A DNA stretch of 64,000 nucleotides from contig NC_080043.1 in the NCBI RefSeq assembly GCF_012489685.1, positions 64,535,920 through 64,599,919 on the forward strand. Direction: 5' to 3'. This document shows, in pieces, positions 46,023 through 57,989 of the stretch. Below the pieces are notes generated by a model. That model did not search any database. It was not told where the DNA came from and was given only the letters and a program-made list of their open reading frames with translations. Each line of letters opens with the position of its first letter. Within the stretch, counting starts at the first letter, position 1. This DNA comes from Lotus japonicus. Its lineage: Eukaryota > Streptophyta > Magnoliopsida > Fabales > Fabaceae. The position numbers and the translations under genes were made by a program.

Positions 46023-48307
46023 CTCGGCACATCCCTTGGATGGCTAAACAAACTGCTCCCAGAGCGAATGAGTATCAACATACTCAGAACTCACAATCTT
46101 TCTCAACACTTGGATCCGACGACACTTCTCGTTTTCCAAAACTGATATTTGCATCCTAAGCTTCCTTTCGAGTTTATTCTCATTATTTGAAGATTTAGAG
46201 GTTGTTTAATGTCTTATGAGTTTTCTTTACAAAATAATATCCTTTTAGTCTTATCGCAAATCCTATAAGTTCTCGGGATCTCCTAATCCCCAACTCACAC
46301 CAGAGAATGTCTCGATCCATAAAACACCATAACAAGGCCCGAATCTCATTCGTCCTATCAAACTTTCTCAAAACTCTCAAAATAAAATCGGCATGACCTG
46401 CCCGCTATTCTCACTACTCAGAATCTCAGATTTCATTGCAAGAGCATAATTAACTCAGCACAATCAATCAACATGTCATATATCAACATATTAAGCAATA
46501 ACCACGTAGCAGTTAGCATATAAGGCATACCTCACACATCCTAAATTACCCAATTAGCACTTAGCATGTAAGTGCATTCAGTAGATGAATCATCTACATT
46601 GTCAGCCGAAGCCTCAGAAAACATTTTTTCAATCAACCACAAACAAGTGCATAAACAGTAAACAATGTCGAAAGCATCGACCCTAAGCATTATCTAGAGA
46701 TTCAGTGAGAAGCCCTCACCTGAAGATTCTCCAGGGTGATCTTCGAACTCTTCCTCACAAGCAAAGCGTTGCTCCTCAGGAAATTCTTCAAAAGCACCTT
46801 TTAAGGTAAAACCACAGAATACTATCAGAATCTATCGGAAACTAAGCTATCAATACGCACTAAGGTTACATGAAGCAGTATATACTTCGAGGTACGATAA
46901 TCTAGCGCGAAAGGACAAGTTTTCGGAAAAGGAAATTTTCCTCCTCCCCCCTAATAGGTTCGGCCACTTTTGGTAATTGTAAGGTTCGATTTTTCTTCGA
47001 TCAAACTTGGTTCCTATGCTATCATTAGCCGTAACTAAGGGTATTCTGAACTCGGAAAAATTATCGGATCGAAAACTGTCGCAGGGGTATTTTGGTCATG
47101 ATTTTCGAAAACTGAAATCCCGAAAAGCAAATTTTGCAGGGACGTCACCAACGACGTTTATGACAACTGATCCTACTAGCACTAAGCTAAGGCGATAGTT
47201 TTCAGCCTAAAGGTTGAAGCTTTACTCCAAAAATGGGTATTTAAGGCATAAATTGATTCCGGCGGAATTCCGGCGACATTACGGAAAATCTAATCCGGCA
47301 GAAGTGATCTTGGGCACGTAAGGAAGATGTTTAGACAGAGAAATCAAACTATTTGGACAATTTTCCAAAAACCTCAAAACTAAGAGCACAGAAAGACATA
47401 GGAAAAAGCTATGGAAAAAGCGATCAGAGGTAAGGATTAGCGACTATACCTCGAAGCCTTGAAGTAGCAACTGATTGATCGACGATCAAGCAAGGAATGA
47501 ACAAAATCTCTTCTCCTCCTCTCCTATGCAAACTCGCGACCTTGAGTGGGTTTTTGGGTGAGTTTTTGTGTTTTTTCTTCCTTTCTTGGCTATATACAGG
47601 GGTTGGCAAAACGCGGTAAAATGAAAGTTTCGCGAATCTTATTTTTCCGGCTTCATACTCCATGAATTCTAAGATAGGTTTTGGCGACATAATACCAAAA
47701 CTAAAATGAGGTCTCCTTGTATTTTTGGTAACTAATGCAAAGTCGGTGTAAAACTATTTTACCCGATAAGTTGCTTTTTGCATCGAATGTCGGAATAGAA
47801 AACTTCCTTCTGAAGAAAGGTTGAAATCATCAAGAGAAATGGGTGTACGCGTGTGGAATCTTCATTTGATGTTCCGAATAGAAAAAGTCTTCATTGTCGG
47901 TTGATTCTAGGGTTTTGAAATACCAGGGATTCGATTTCTGCAAACTTCCGATGATTGGAATCGGACGTTCGTAGATCCTAGAGTTTCGCCTCGAAACGAT
48001 TGTGATATATGGAAAAAGAGAAGTTCTAATATTTCTCTGAAGATTTTTTTGGAATTAACTTCCATCGTGCCTATACGTGAAAACTAGCTATCTACTAGGG
48101 TTTCTGACCTAGGTTTAAGCGTGTAACGATCGTGCTATAACTTTTATCGACTTCGATACATTCCTTAGACTTTTCCTGAACTTTCTCCTTCATAAATATA
48201 TTCCATTCGATGAACTCTTGTTCAGGTTTTCCTTCACGATATATTAAGCCTAGTCGTAAATGGACATCTCTTCCACTTTTTCTAAGCTTAAAAACTTGGG
48301 TCTTACA

Positions 48308-48832
48308 TTACTACCCTCCAAAAAGAAAGTTTCGTCCTCGAAACTTAAGGTTCAGTAAAAATTCCGGATATTATTCCTTGATCTTTTCCTCTAATACCCA
48401 TATAGTACCGTCCGTGTCTTTGTTCCAAATAACTTTCACTAAAGCACTCTGCTTTCTCCTTGATCATTTCACTATTCCAGCCCCAATGCGGACCGACGGC
48501 GTCTCAAAAGACATATCATCTTCCAACTCTATGTTGTCCGGTTCAACCACTTGCATCGGATCTCCGTTGAAAATAATATTTGTTGGCATTCGTGCATTCG
48601 CACAGCCTTTACCACTTATTCCTTTGCTTTTGTTCATCCAAAATGTTGATTAGAAGCTCGGTACATCTCTATGCTCCGGAGTGAATGCTCAACTTGAGTC
48701 TTAATACCTTGTGCATCACAAGACTCATTCCCTTTAACATTAACTTATCAACAACTTATAAGCTAAACTTCATCTTAATATCTAACAATTCATTATTATC
48801 GTCTTCGTCCTCAAAACCTTCCTCACTCAAAC
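48308..48832 (-). pseudogene. Decayed pol 3' end of the second A1-type element
   Basis: Next to the LTR are a polypurine tract (GGAGGGTAGTAA on minus), a decayed chromodomain region, then scrambled integrase pieces: a GVPTNI-like segment near 48580 and the zinc-finger stretch near 48640-48700. Large internal deletions and stops are evident. An A2 element interrupts it at 48833 after CAAAC. Confidence 0.75.
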
Positions 48833-49300
48833 TGTAACACCCCGATTTCCAGGTGTCACCTTAGTAACCAAAAATAAACTTTACGCGGAAAACAGGTAAT
48901 TTTTTTTTCGTTTTCTTTCCTTTAATTAAAGCGATAAAGAAGTAAAGACAACACCCATCAACTAACTAACCGATATACATCATATACAAAGGTACAGCCT
49001 CAGCTGCACTATCCCGTCACGCGTACACGCAGTGACTCCAAGGTAGCATGCCCGTAGGCGAATATACACAAACCATCACTGTAACCAAGAGGTATCAAAA
49101 TACAGTTATCCAGAGCAAGTCGGCACTCAAAAATGGTCTGAAAGAAAGACCCCTATACTCCGACAGACTCTCTGTGATCCTCCTCAAAAGAACCACACAA
49201 AAAGCCACAAGTCGGAACCTACCCTGTCCCAACAAAAGACTGACGATCAGAGCTCTACACAAAAAATGTCGCTAATCCTAACCTACCCTCCCAGCTCAGC

Positions 49301-49996
49301 TCACCAATCCTCCTCCTCCTCATCGCTGCTCGGCGAGTAGCTCTCCCCACTGCTCTCGGAGTCAGAGTCGGAATCCACCGTAATCATCTCGGTGTCCAAA
49401 TCCATAACCTCCTTCCTCACTGTCCTGCGCACCGCCCTAGTCGAGCCGGTCTCCACGTCTACCTCTCCTGCAAGAACATCCTCCTCCACCACCCTCATCA
49501 AGGGGTCCACACGGTAGCCGTGCGGTGAAGAGAAAGACAAAAGACGTGAGGCAGATGGGACGACAGACTCCCTCCTCGGCTGTACGAGCCTAGAGGACGA
49601 CGCCACGTCGGTAGAAGCGATGGCAGTAGCCGGAGGTGGCACAACAGGTGTAACAGCAGCAGCAGCAGGCTCGATCTCCTCTGGGTCCTCCTCAACAGAA
49701 GGTGAAGTCGGAGGTGGTGCATGTCCAGTGCCTGGTCCACAATGAACTGAGGGCGGCAAGTCAAAACTCAGCTCCATACGCCGTAGAACTCCGCTCGTCA
49801 GGCGTCCTCGCTCATCCGTCCGGTCCTCCATGACCCTTCCCCTATAAGTCGCCCGGTGATCAGCTACGTCGATCACCCAAGCGGTGGGGGCATCCCTATC
49901 CAGCAGCTCATATCTGATCCCCCCCGAGGGAGAGACCGTCGAGAACCAGTCGGCCATCGACATCTGGCAGCAGGCCGACCGCCCAAACGCAAACAT
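49301..49996 (-). CDS. LTR-resident ORF, 231 aa, function unknown ('ORF0'-like)
   Basis: ATG at 49996, uninterrupted to TAG-region stop. Features by residue: Cys-rich start (GRSACCQMSMADWF, 5-18), a conserved block (WVIDVADHRATYRGRVMEDR, 40-59), VLRRMELSF (70-78), HCGPGTG (85-91), an acidic then Ala/Pro-rich linker (100-125), Ser/Arg segment (130-155), and an acidic tail with MITVDSDSDSE (204-214) and SSDEEEEDW (223-231). I recognise no known domain. It lies about 2.1 kb downstream of the TATA box and upstream of the primer site and gag, so it would sit in the RNA leader. Homologues, mostly broken, occur in five other LTRs in this window. The copy at 57990 differs at three residues and is also open. 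Confidence 0.6.
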   Translation of the reverse strand: MFAFGRSACCQMSMADWFSTVSPSGGIRYELLDRDAPTAWVIDVADHRATYRGRVMEDRTDERGRLTSGVLRRMELSFDLPPSVHCGPGTGHAPPPTSPSVEEDPEEIEPAAAAVTPVVPPPATAIASTDVASSSRLVQPRRESVVPSASRLLSFSSPHGYRVDPLMRVVEEDVLAGEVDVETGSTRAVRRTVRKEVMDLDTEMITVDSDSDSESSGESYSPSSDEEEEDW

Positions 49997-50203
49997 ACAA
50001 ACAAAGCCAAGGCGCCAGGGTCAACTCACAGCAATAAGTACATATACACTCAACATGTGACAGGGTATATTTATAAGCTGTTATATAAGCATATAAGTAA
50101 TCCTAGCATGTTATGGCTCTAACATTGCTTCAATAAACAAACAGCACACAATCTCAGTCAGCATGAATGTATGCGTGAAATGCAATTATGAATCCGGATG
50201 TGT

Positions 50204-50450
50204 GACGCGTTCCCGTTCGCCACAAGTGAAGCATTCCCGTTCTTCACTATGGATGGACCATTCCCGTTATCCATCCTGGATGAAATCCATCCTGGATGAA
50301 CCATTCCCGTTATTCATCCTTGGTGAACCATTCCCGTTATTCACCATATGATGAACCATTCCCGTTATTCATCATTTATGCAAGGTGAACCATTCTCGTT
50401 ATTCACCATGATATGCACAGGTGAACCATTCCCGTTATTCACCCGATTGA
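50204..50450 (-). repeat. Hairpin array with constant CCATTCCCGTTA loop (7-8 units)
   Basis: Plus-strand units with arm/arm pairs: AGTGAAG/CTTCACT, GGATGGA/TCCATCC, GGATGAA/TTCATCC, TGGTGAA/TTCACCA, ATGATGAA/TTCATCAT, GGTGAA/TTCACC (twice). The loop is nearly invariant while arms differ yet stay complementary. Confidence 0.92.
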
Positions 50451-50530
50451 ATGCAACGTGATTAGCCAAACAACGAATCGTCCTTACCACGAGAGTGTCT
50501 AGCTCACAACACAATCTCAAACAACTCAAT

Positions 50531-50683
50531 GAGTTAGTGTCGGTCAATACAACACAACTCGGAGTAAGTGTCGGTCAATACAACACCACTCCCTCAACAA
50601 GAATACACAAGGGTCTAGTGTCGGTCAATACAACACAGCCCAAACAACGAGAGCACTAGGTGTCGGTCAATACAACACGGCTC
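50531..50683 (-). repeat. Second hairpin array with constant GTGTCGGTCAATACAACAC core (4 units)
   Basis: Inner stem GTGT/ACAC around CGGTCAATACA is constant. Outer arms covary: GAGT/ACTC, GGAGT/ACTCC, GGGT/GCCC, GAGC/GCTC. A further palindrome GAGTACT-AA-AGTACTC follows near 50700. Repeated in the other LTR at 59220-59380; one unit remains near 36610-36655. Confidence 0.9.
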
Positions 50684-52159
50684 CACAACATTCCCCAAGA
50701 GTACTAAAGTACTCAGTGACTTTCACTCATCACCCTAGCTCACCTTAGTGGCTTTCCCCAATTCCGATAGCTCTCCAAACCCACAACAAAGTCGACTTTC
50801 CCCGTCTTTCGTAAATATTTTCCCCATTAATTCTCCTATACTTAAACATTAATAAAAATGATTACAATTCAGATTAGTCAAGTTATGAGTTTATTTCTCA
50901 AAATCTAGGTTTCCCAAGTCTTTAGTTTTCGAAATTCTAATCCTTCTAAGTTTTCCGAAACTAACCACCCAAAGAAGTTTCCCGGGGAAAGTCTAAGTTT
51001 TTCAACGATTCCCAACAAATGGCTAAGTCTCAAAACCCTCATTTGGACTTGCCTAGGGTTGCTCCTCCAACCCGAAATATCAAAGATCACCAGATCAATG
51101 AATCTCCACTCCGAAGTTGCGTCAAAACGCTCAATTCAACACATCATCAATATCATAAGTTATGAAAACATTCATAGCAATAAACCATTATCATAATCAA
51201 TATCATAGCAAAACATAAGTCGAATTTATCGACGCCTATCATGCAATCATAGCTAATATATATGTAAGTTGCCCTAACCTCGAGCTGTTCCAGCTTCGCA
51301 ATCAAAGTTTTCCTCAAACACTTGCTCTGAGTATTCCAAAGTTCCTTCAACTGAACCTCGGAGAAAAACAAAGCAGAATCCAAACAAAATCGATTAGTTC
51401 GATCACAAAACAACACATAAACGATAGACAAAGCATTAAAGCTTCAGAATAAGACAATCGGGTATGAAAAGACAAGTTTTCGAAACCGAAAAACTCCCCC
51501 CCCCTAAGGAATAGCCCACGGCCCTAAAGGAGAAAAGGGCTTCGGCTCTTTTTCTTCGATCAAATCAATTCACAAGGTAGTTTTGGGGTAAAACTAAGGC
51601 AAAGAAACTGTCAAAACAATTTTCGGACAAACGGGTCGAAATACGACTACGCAGGGGCATTTTGGTCCAAAATAAGGCTCAAAACTTCAAAGTTATCAGT
51701 TCTGAAAACAGATTTGACAGTATTGATCCTCATGACATCCGTGACAACAAATCCTAAAGGCACGAAGTCAGATTATAGCTTTACGACAATAAAGTTTCGA
51801 AATGTGAGCAAAAAGAGTTTTGAATCAATTTTTCAGATCCTGGACAACTGAATCACAATCAGAGTTTACTGACAGAGATTTTAGGCTCTTGGGAACCTAG
51901 AGAACATAACCCAAGCGAGAAAACAGAGAAATCGGACAATTTTAGAAAAAGCTCAAAACTTAGAGCACAGAAACGGCGTCAGAAACGCAACAGAAACAAC
52001 AATCAGAGGTAGGAATCGTGTTAGTTACCTTGATACCTAGAAGTAGGGACGAACTGCACGAAGATTGGTCAAGGTTTCGCGAAAATCTCTTCTCCCCCAA
52101 GCTCTCCACAATTCTAGGCCAAGAAGAAAGAAATGAAGAGGATTTTTGCTTTTTCGTGC

Positions 52160-52167
52160 TATTTATA
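52160..52167 (-). promoter_or_regulatory. TATA box of A2 LTR
   Basis: TATAAATA on the minus strand, 0.69 kb from the LTR start. Confidence 0.6.
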
Positions 52168-52858
52168 GGCGGGTGAAATCGCGGGAAAATGAAAATTTCG
52201 CGATTCCGATTTTTGCAGCACGATCACCAAAGAATTCTAAGAGAGATTCCGGTGTCAGAATTCCAGAACTCAAAACCAATATCTAAGATTTGGGAAAAAC
52301 GATATCGAAAACGCCAAAAGCGGTATAAATTAGTCTGTCCCGAAAAACTACTTTTTGCTGTGATCGCCGGATGACAAAACTTCTTTCTGAAGAAAGGTTG
52401 GAAATGTCGAAAAAAATCTGGCAACACGGACGGAATCTTCGTTAGAAGTCCCGAAAAGAAAAAGTCTTCATCCACCGCTCGAATCTAGGGTTTCGAAGCA
52501 AAGAAATTAGCGTTGGCGGACATCCGAAAAGTGAATACTATCGTGCGTACAGTCCAGAGTTCCAAAATGAAACGCTGGTCGATGGAAAAATAAAGAGAAT
52601 CTTTAAATTTTCCAAGAGTTCGAAATCTCACTTAAAACGTTACTCTAAGAGCGAAAAAGCCTATTCTGTACACGCTCGCCATAAGGCAAGGGTGCAGACA
52701 ACTCGCACTCGCTCCGAAAACAACGACGCAACATTCCTCAAGCAATTCCTGAACTTTCTTCTTCATTAATCTTTCTCAAATATCAAACTCCTGTCACGCT
52801 TACACTGATCCTACGCGTGAGTCGGAAATTAACTTGTTCTGAAAATCCAGGTCTTACA

Positions 52859-52870
52859 ATACTCCCCTCC
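52859..52870 (-). other. Polypurine tract of youngest A2 element
   Basis: GGAGGGGAGTAT (minus) directly before the 3' LTR start TGTAAGACC, preceded by TTTCGAGGTCGAAACTTTC. Confidence 0.88.
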
Positions 52871-52895
52871 AAAAAGAAAGTTTCGACCTCGAAAC

Positions 52896-53041
52896 TCAGA
52901 GTTCTGCAAACAGTCCGGGGTACAGTTCCTTGATCTTATCTTCCAATTCCCATGTAGCATCCCCCGTATCCTTGTTCCATATCACCTTTACCAACGAAAT
53001 CTGCTTTCCCCTCAGCTGCTTCACTCTTCGATCCCCAATAC
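52896..53041 (-). pseudogene. Chromodomain end of pol, separated by a frameshift
   Basis: In a different frame from the main ORF this stretch encodes [35 protein letters not shown] and ends LFAEL-stop. It is homologous to the in-frame C-terminus of the fragment at 42585-44404. A small indel near 53040 (between ETP and SIGD) throws the main frame into a stop, so the polyprotein would lose its chromodomain. Confidence 0.85.
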
Positions 53042-56000
53042 TCGCGGTGTCTCAAAAGTCAAATCATCCTTCAGTTCAACATTGTCTGGCTCGATGACAT
53101 GAGTCGGATCTGGAATGTACTTCCTCAACTGCGATACATGGAACACATCATGAATGTTGGAAAGAAATGGTGGTAGTGCAATCTGATACGCAACTGGTCC
53201 AACACGTCGCGTGATTTGATAAGGCCCAATAAACTTTGGCGTGAGCTTCCTTGACTTAATAGCTCGTCCAACCCCCGTAGTTTGAGTAACTTGTAGAAAC
53301 ACATGATCACCTTCCTCAAACTCTAGGGTTCTACGTCTCTGATCAGCATAACTCTTCTGTCTGCTTTGTGAAGCTCTCATCTTTTCTCTGATCTGCTTGA
53401 CCTTCTCAGTCGTCTGTTGCAGCATTTCCGGCCCAATCAACAAACTCTCCCCATCTTGATACCAACACAACGGTGTCCTACACTTTCGACCATACAAAGC
53501 TTCATACGGTGCCATCCCAATGCTCGCATGAAAACTATTGTTGTAGGTGAATTCAATCAATGGTAGAAGATCATCCCAGCTTCCTCTGTTATCCAACACA
53601 CAAGCCCGTAGCAGATCCTCTAGCGACTGAATAGTTCTCTCTGTTTGTCCATCGGTTTGTGGATGATACGCCGAACTCAATCTCAGCTTGGTTCCTAACG
53701 CATCATGAAGAGCTCCCCAAAAGTGCGAAGTAAACTTCGGATCCCGATCAGACACAATGCTTGTCGGAACCCCGTGTAGTCTCACCATCTCCGCCACATA
53801 AATCTCAGCCAACTTCTCCACATTGTAGGTAGTTCTCACCGGTAGAAAATGCGCTGACTTGGTCAAACGATCCACAATCACCCAAATCGAATCATGTCGC
53901 TTCTGTGTTCTTGGCAAAGCTACCACAAAATCCATGGATATACTATCCCATTTCCACTCTGGCACGTCTAAGCTCTGTAGCATACCAGCAGGTCTTTGAT
54001 GCTCTACCTTCGCCTTCTGATAAGTCAAACATGCAGCTACATACTCAGCTACTTGCTTCTTCATTCCCGGCCACCAGGAATTCAGTTTCAAATCTTGATA
54101 CATCTTGGTCATTCCCGGATGAATACTCCATTTGCTCTTGTGTCCTTCATCCATGATCAGCCTTCTCAATTCCGGATTGTTGGGTACACACACTCTGTCC
54201 TTGCATCTTAAGACATCATCCGTTCCGATCTTGAATTCCGGGTCTTTCCCTTGAATTACCAAGTTCCTCTTCTCCAGCAGAAACTCATCTTGCAGTTGTT
54301 GCTCTCTAATCTCCTCCATCAGTCCACTGGCAATTCTGATCATTCCGAATTTCAGTTTTCCCTCAGACGGTGTCACGCCTAAACTCATATCTCGAAATTG
54401 CTCCAGTAACTCCAGCTCCTTAACCATCATTGACGAGACATGCATCTTTCTGCTCAAAGCATCAGCAACTATATTCGCCTTCCCAGGGTGATATTGCAAT
54501 GTAAACTCATAGTCTTTGATGAACTCCATCCATCTTCGTTGCCTCATGTTCAGCTCCTTTTGATCAAACAAGTATTTAAGGCTCTTGTGATCGCTAAATA
54601 TTGTGAAAGTACAACCATAGAGATAATGCCTCCAGATTTTCAGCGAAAACACAATGGCAGCTAACTCCAAATCGTGAGTCGGATAGTTCCTCTCGTGAGT
54701 CTTCAACTGTCTCGAAGCATAAGCCACCACTTTTCGATGTTGCATCAGCACACATCCCAAGCCTTGATACGAAGCATCACAATAGACCTCATAAGGTTCA
54801 TCCGGTTGTGGCAAAATAAGCACAGGTGATGTCGTCAACCGTTCCTTCAAAGTCTGAAAACTTGTTTCACACGCCTCTGTCCATGCAAAAGGTTGATCCT
54901 TCCTCGTCAATTGAGTCAAAGGTCCAACAATCTTGGCAAATCCCTCAATGAAGCGTCTATAGTATCCGGCCAAACCCAAAAAACTTCTGATCTCTGTCAC
55001 TGTCTTCGGTTGCTCCCAAGCCAAAACAGTCTCCACTTTCGCTGGATCCACAGTTATGCCTTCCTTTGAAATAACATGGCCTAAGAAATTGACTTCCTCT
55101 AGCCAAAATCCACACTTGGAAGGGTTCGCGTACAGCTTCTTCTCTCTCAATACTTGCAAAACTTGGCGCAAATGTCCTTCATGTTCCTTTGCGTCCTTCG
55201 AGTAGATCAGTATGTCATCAATAAACACCACCACAAACCGATCTAAGAACTCATGAAAGATGCGGTTCATGTAATCCATGAAAACAGCAGGTGCATTTGT
55301 CACTCCAAACGGCATCACTAGGTACTCGTAGTGTCCGTAGCGTGTTCTGAATGCAGTCTTTGGTACATCTTCAGTCTTCACTCTGATCTGATGATAGCCT
55401 GACTTCAAGTCTATCTTGGAAAATACAGCAGCCCCTCGTAACTGATCCATCAAATCATCTATCCTCGGCAACGGGTATCGGTTCTTGATCGTCGCCTTGT
55501 TCAACTGTCGGTAATCCACGCACAATCTCGACCTTCCGTCCTTCTTCTTGACTAAAAGCACTGGCGCTCCCCACGGTGAAACACTTGGTCGAATGAATCC
55601 TTTTGCCGATAGATCCTCCAACTGAGATTTCAACTCCACTAACTCCGCAGGTGCCATACGGTAAGGTGCAATCGAAATCGGTCCAGTTCCGGGTACAATG
55701 TCGATCACAAACTCTACATCGCGCACAGGCGGCAGTCCAGGTACATCTCCGGGAAAAACATCCGCAAAATCTCGAACCACCGGAATACCTTGAATATCCG
55801 ATTCCTTCTTTCCCTCCAGACTTAGCAACGAAAAGTACTTCTGAGTGCCCTCGCTCAACGATGCACTAATGTGGTTAGTAGAAAGATACTCGAAAAGATC
55901 CGAGTCTGGGAACACCACTTTCTTTCGACTATAGTCCAAAAGACAATGGTAGTGGGATAACCAATCCATCCCAAGGATTACATCTAGGTTTTTAAGGGGT

Positions 56001-57313
56001 AGACATACTAAGTTGGCATGAAAAGTTCTATCTTTATATACTACTGAACAGTGCATGCATGCGGCATTAGCAATTAGAGTCCTAGCAGGTGTAGTCACCA
56101 TAAGATCAAAACTCAAAGTAGTAATGGGCAGATGCAGTCTTGATACGCAATCCTTAGAGACAAAAGAATGAGTTGCACCAGAATCAAAGAGTACAGTTAG
56201 AAGATTACCGTCAATTTCACATTCTCCTCTGATCAAACCATCAGCTCCTTCAGCCTCTTCTCCATCCATGGTATACACTCTTCCCTTTGCCACTGGGCGC
56301 TTCCCACTAACAGCATTCACAGACGGTTCCACCTTTGGTGCCTTACATTCCGTAGCCAGATGCCCAGATTTATTGCAGTTGTAGCATCTTGGTGGTCTCG
56401 TGCAGTTGTTTGCATAGTGCCCGGTTCCTCCACACCGGAAACAAGTCACCTCACGGTTTGGGGTACGGCTTCCCGACCCTCCTGAAGTAGCAGCAGCAGC
56501 CATCGGCTTATAAGATCCCGGGGTAAACCCTCTCCCCGCAGGACGTTGATATGGCTTCCTAGCCTGAAACCTTCCCCTTCCTTGATAACTTTGTGGTGTC
56601 GACCTCACCGGTCCCCCTGTTCCAACCCTGTTATATCTCCGATTCTTCATCAATTCCACCTCAGTTGCTTTCTCCACCAATGCTTGGAACCTCGTGATCC
56701 CCAATGGTCTCACCGAGTCTTCAATATCAGGCCTCAATCCCCTCACAAATCTCTTGCACATGTAGGGCTCATCAACTTGGTCACGGAAAAACCGAAAGTA
56801 CTTCGCCAGAGACTCTAACTTGGCAGCATACTCCGGAATGGTCATGCTTCCTTGTTTCAGAGTCAGAAACTGTGATTCACGCTCATCACGAGCACTGTCA
56901 GGAAAATACTTCTCGAGAAAAGCTGCTCGGAAGGAATTCCAGTTCACTTCCACATGATTGGCTTCCATCATCCCTCTGGCGCCTCTCCACCAGTACTCAG
57001 CATCTCCCAACAACAGATAGGTTGCCAGCCCCACTTTGGCTCCCTCAGCAGTCTGTAACACACCAAAGATCTTCTCAATCTCTTCTATCCAAAGATCTGC
57101 TTTGTCCGGGTCAGTACCTCCCGAAAACTTAGGCGGATCCTGTCTCCTGAAGTCATTCAACCCTTTATTCTGATCCAGAGTCGCCTCCCTCTGACGCTGG
57201 TGTTGATCACGCGCTTCCTCCGCAGCACGTCTCAAAGCATTGTCATTCGCTTGGTTAGTCATTGCCTGGGCCATAGTGGCCATCATCTCCGCTAGCTGAT
57301 TCGTGTTCACCAT
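53021..57313 (-). CDS. gag-pol: Tekay gag-pol polyprotein, 1430 codons, chromodomain lost by frameshift
   Basis: ATG 57313, 209 nt from the LTR. Domains: Gag capsid-like region 55-225; two CCHC knuckles at 291-304 and 310-323; protease with FDSGATHSF at 376-384; reverse transcriptase with [20 protein letters not shown] and FIDD at about 696; RNase H from CDASYQG (about 842) with [11 protein letters not shown]; integrase with HHCC finger and DDE core (D about 1128, SDRDPKF about 1188, QTDGQTERT about 1225); [14 protein letters not shown] near the end. Two lesions: the second Cys of the integrase finger is Tyr (CLTYQKAK, versus CLTCQKAK in the older copy at 42585-44404), and a frameshift before the chromodomain ends the frame at VLGIEE. 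All other key residues I checked are present. Confidence 0.92.
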   Translation of the reverse strand: MVNTNQLAEMMATMAQAMTNQANDNALRRAAEEARDQHQRQREATLDQNKGLNDFRRQDPPKFSGGTDPDKADLWIEEIEKIFGVLQTAEGAKVGLATYLLLGDAEYWWRGARGMMEANHVEVNWNSFRAAFLEKYFPDSARDERESQFLTLKQGSMTIPEYAAKLESLAKYFRFFRDQVDEPYMCKRFVRGLRPDIEDSVRPLGITRFQALVEKATEVELMKNRRYNRVGTGGPVRSTPQSYQGRGRFQARKPYQRPAGRGFTPGSYKPMAAAATSGGSGSRTPNREVTCFRCGGTGHYANNCTRPPRCYNCNKSGHLATECKAPKVEPSVNAVSGKRPVAKGRVYTMDGEEAEGADGLIRGECEIDGNLLTVLFDSGATHSFVSKDCVSRLHLPITTLSFDLMVTTPARTLIANAACMHCSVVYKDRTFHANLVCLPLKNLDVILGMDWLSHYHCLLDYSRKKVVFPDSDLFEYLSTNHISASLSEGTQKYFSLLSLEGKKESDIQGIPVVRDFADVFPGDVPGLPPVRDVEFVIDIVPGTGPISIAPYRMAPAELVELKSQLEDLSAKGFIRPSVSPWGAPVLLVKKKDGRSRLCVDYRQLNKATIKNRYPLPRIDDLMDQLRGAAVFSKIDLKSGYHQIRVKTEDVPKTAFRTRYGHYEYLVMPFGVTNAPAVFMDYMNRIFHEFLDRFVVVFIDDILIYSKDAKEHEGHLRQVLQVLREKKLYANPSKCGFWLEEVNFLGHVISKEGITVDPAKVETVLAWEQPKTVTEIRSFLGLAGYYRRFIEGFAKIVGPLTQLTRKDQPFAWTEACETSFQTLKERLTTSPVLILPQPDEPYEVYCDASYQGLGCVLMQHRKVVAYASRQLKTHERNYPTHDLELAAIVFSLKIWRHYLYGCTFTIFSDHKSLKYLFDQKELNMRQRRWMEFIKDYEFTLQYHPGKANIVADALSRKMHVSSMMVKELELLEQFRDMSLGVTPSEGKLKFGMIRIASGLMEEIREQQLQDEFLLEKRNLVIQGKDPEFKIGTDDVLRCKDRVCVPNNPELRRLIMDEGHKSKWSIHPGMTKMYQDLKLNSWWPGMKKQVAEYVAACLTYQKAKVEHQRPAGMLQSLDVPEWKWDSISMDFVVALPRTQKRHDSIWVIVDRLTKSAHFLPVRTTYNVEKLAEIYVAEMVRLHGVPTSIVSDRDPKFTSHFWGALHDALGTKLRLSSAYHPQTDGQTERTIQSLEDLLRACVLDNRGSWDDLLPLIEFTYNNSFHASIGMAPYEALYGRKCRTPLCWYQDGESLLIGPEMLQQTTEKVKQIREKMRASQSRQKSYADQRRRTLEFEEGDHVFLQVTQTTGVGRAIKSRKLTPKFIGPYQITRRVGPVAYQIALPPFLSNIHDVFHVSQLRKYIPDPTHVIEPDNVELKDDLTFETPRVLGIEE

Positions 57314-57506
57314 CGTCTGTTAGCCCCAAGAAAACTGTTAGTCCTAAACGTAGAATAGCACCAAAACTATTACATATGGTTAAGCAACCATGCAATCAAT
57401 TAGAACGAAAAATCGTTCTGCAGACAATCAATTTTCACTCTTTGCAGAGTCACACAACCTAGCACAGAAGACCTATTCCCCAAAGACTCCCAAAAGACAC
57501 GACTAA

Positions 57507-57518
57507 GCTCTGATACCA
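57507..57518 (-). other. Primer binding site of youngest A2 element
   Basis: TGGTATCAGAGC on the minus strand, 3 nt from the 5' LTR. Confidence 0.9.
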
Positions 57519-57989
57519 CAATGTAACACCCCGATTTCCAGGTGTCACTTTAGTAACCAAAAATAAACTTTACGCGGAAAACAGGTAATTTTTTTTTCGT
57601 TTTCTTTCCTTTAATCAAAGCGATAAAGAAGAAAAGACCACACCCATCAACTAACTAACCGATATACATCATATACAAAGGTACAGCCTCAGCTGCACTA
57701 TCCCGTCACGCGTACACGCAGTGACTCCAAGGTAGCATGCCCGTAGGCGAATATACACAAACCATCACTGTAACCAAGAGGTATCAAAATACAGTTATCC
57801 AGAGCAAGTCGGCACTCAAAAATGGCCTGAAATAAAGACCCCTATACTCCGACAGACTCTCTGTGATCCTCCTCAAAAGAACCACACAAAAAGCCACAAG
57901 TCGGAACCTACCCTGTCCCAACAAAAGACTGACGATCAGAGCTCTACACAAAAACTGTCGCTAATCCTAACCTACCCTCCCAGCTCAGC

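Larger units (their letters stand above)
44405..48307 (-). mobile_element. 3' LTR of a second A1-type element, inserted in pol
   Basis: TGTAACACC...GTCTTACA, 3903 bp. It interrupts the RNase H region of the element at 38604-44404 after ATTCT (44400-44404). It carries a 35-bp stem-loop array (45874-46022), an open short-form LTR ORF and the terminal hairpin (44583-44606). The TATA box is degraded (TGTATATA). Confidence 0.9.
48833..52858 (-). mobile_element. 3' LTR of the youngest A2 element (4026 bp)
   Basis: TGTAACACC...GTCTTACA on plus. In LTR sense: start 52858, TATA 52167-52160, tandem-hairpin arrays (50683-50531 and 50450-50204), LTR ORF 49996-49301, terminal hairpin (49036-49016), end 48833. 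Confidence 0.93.
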
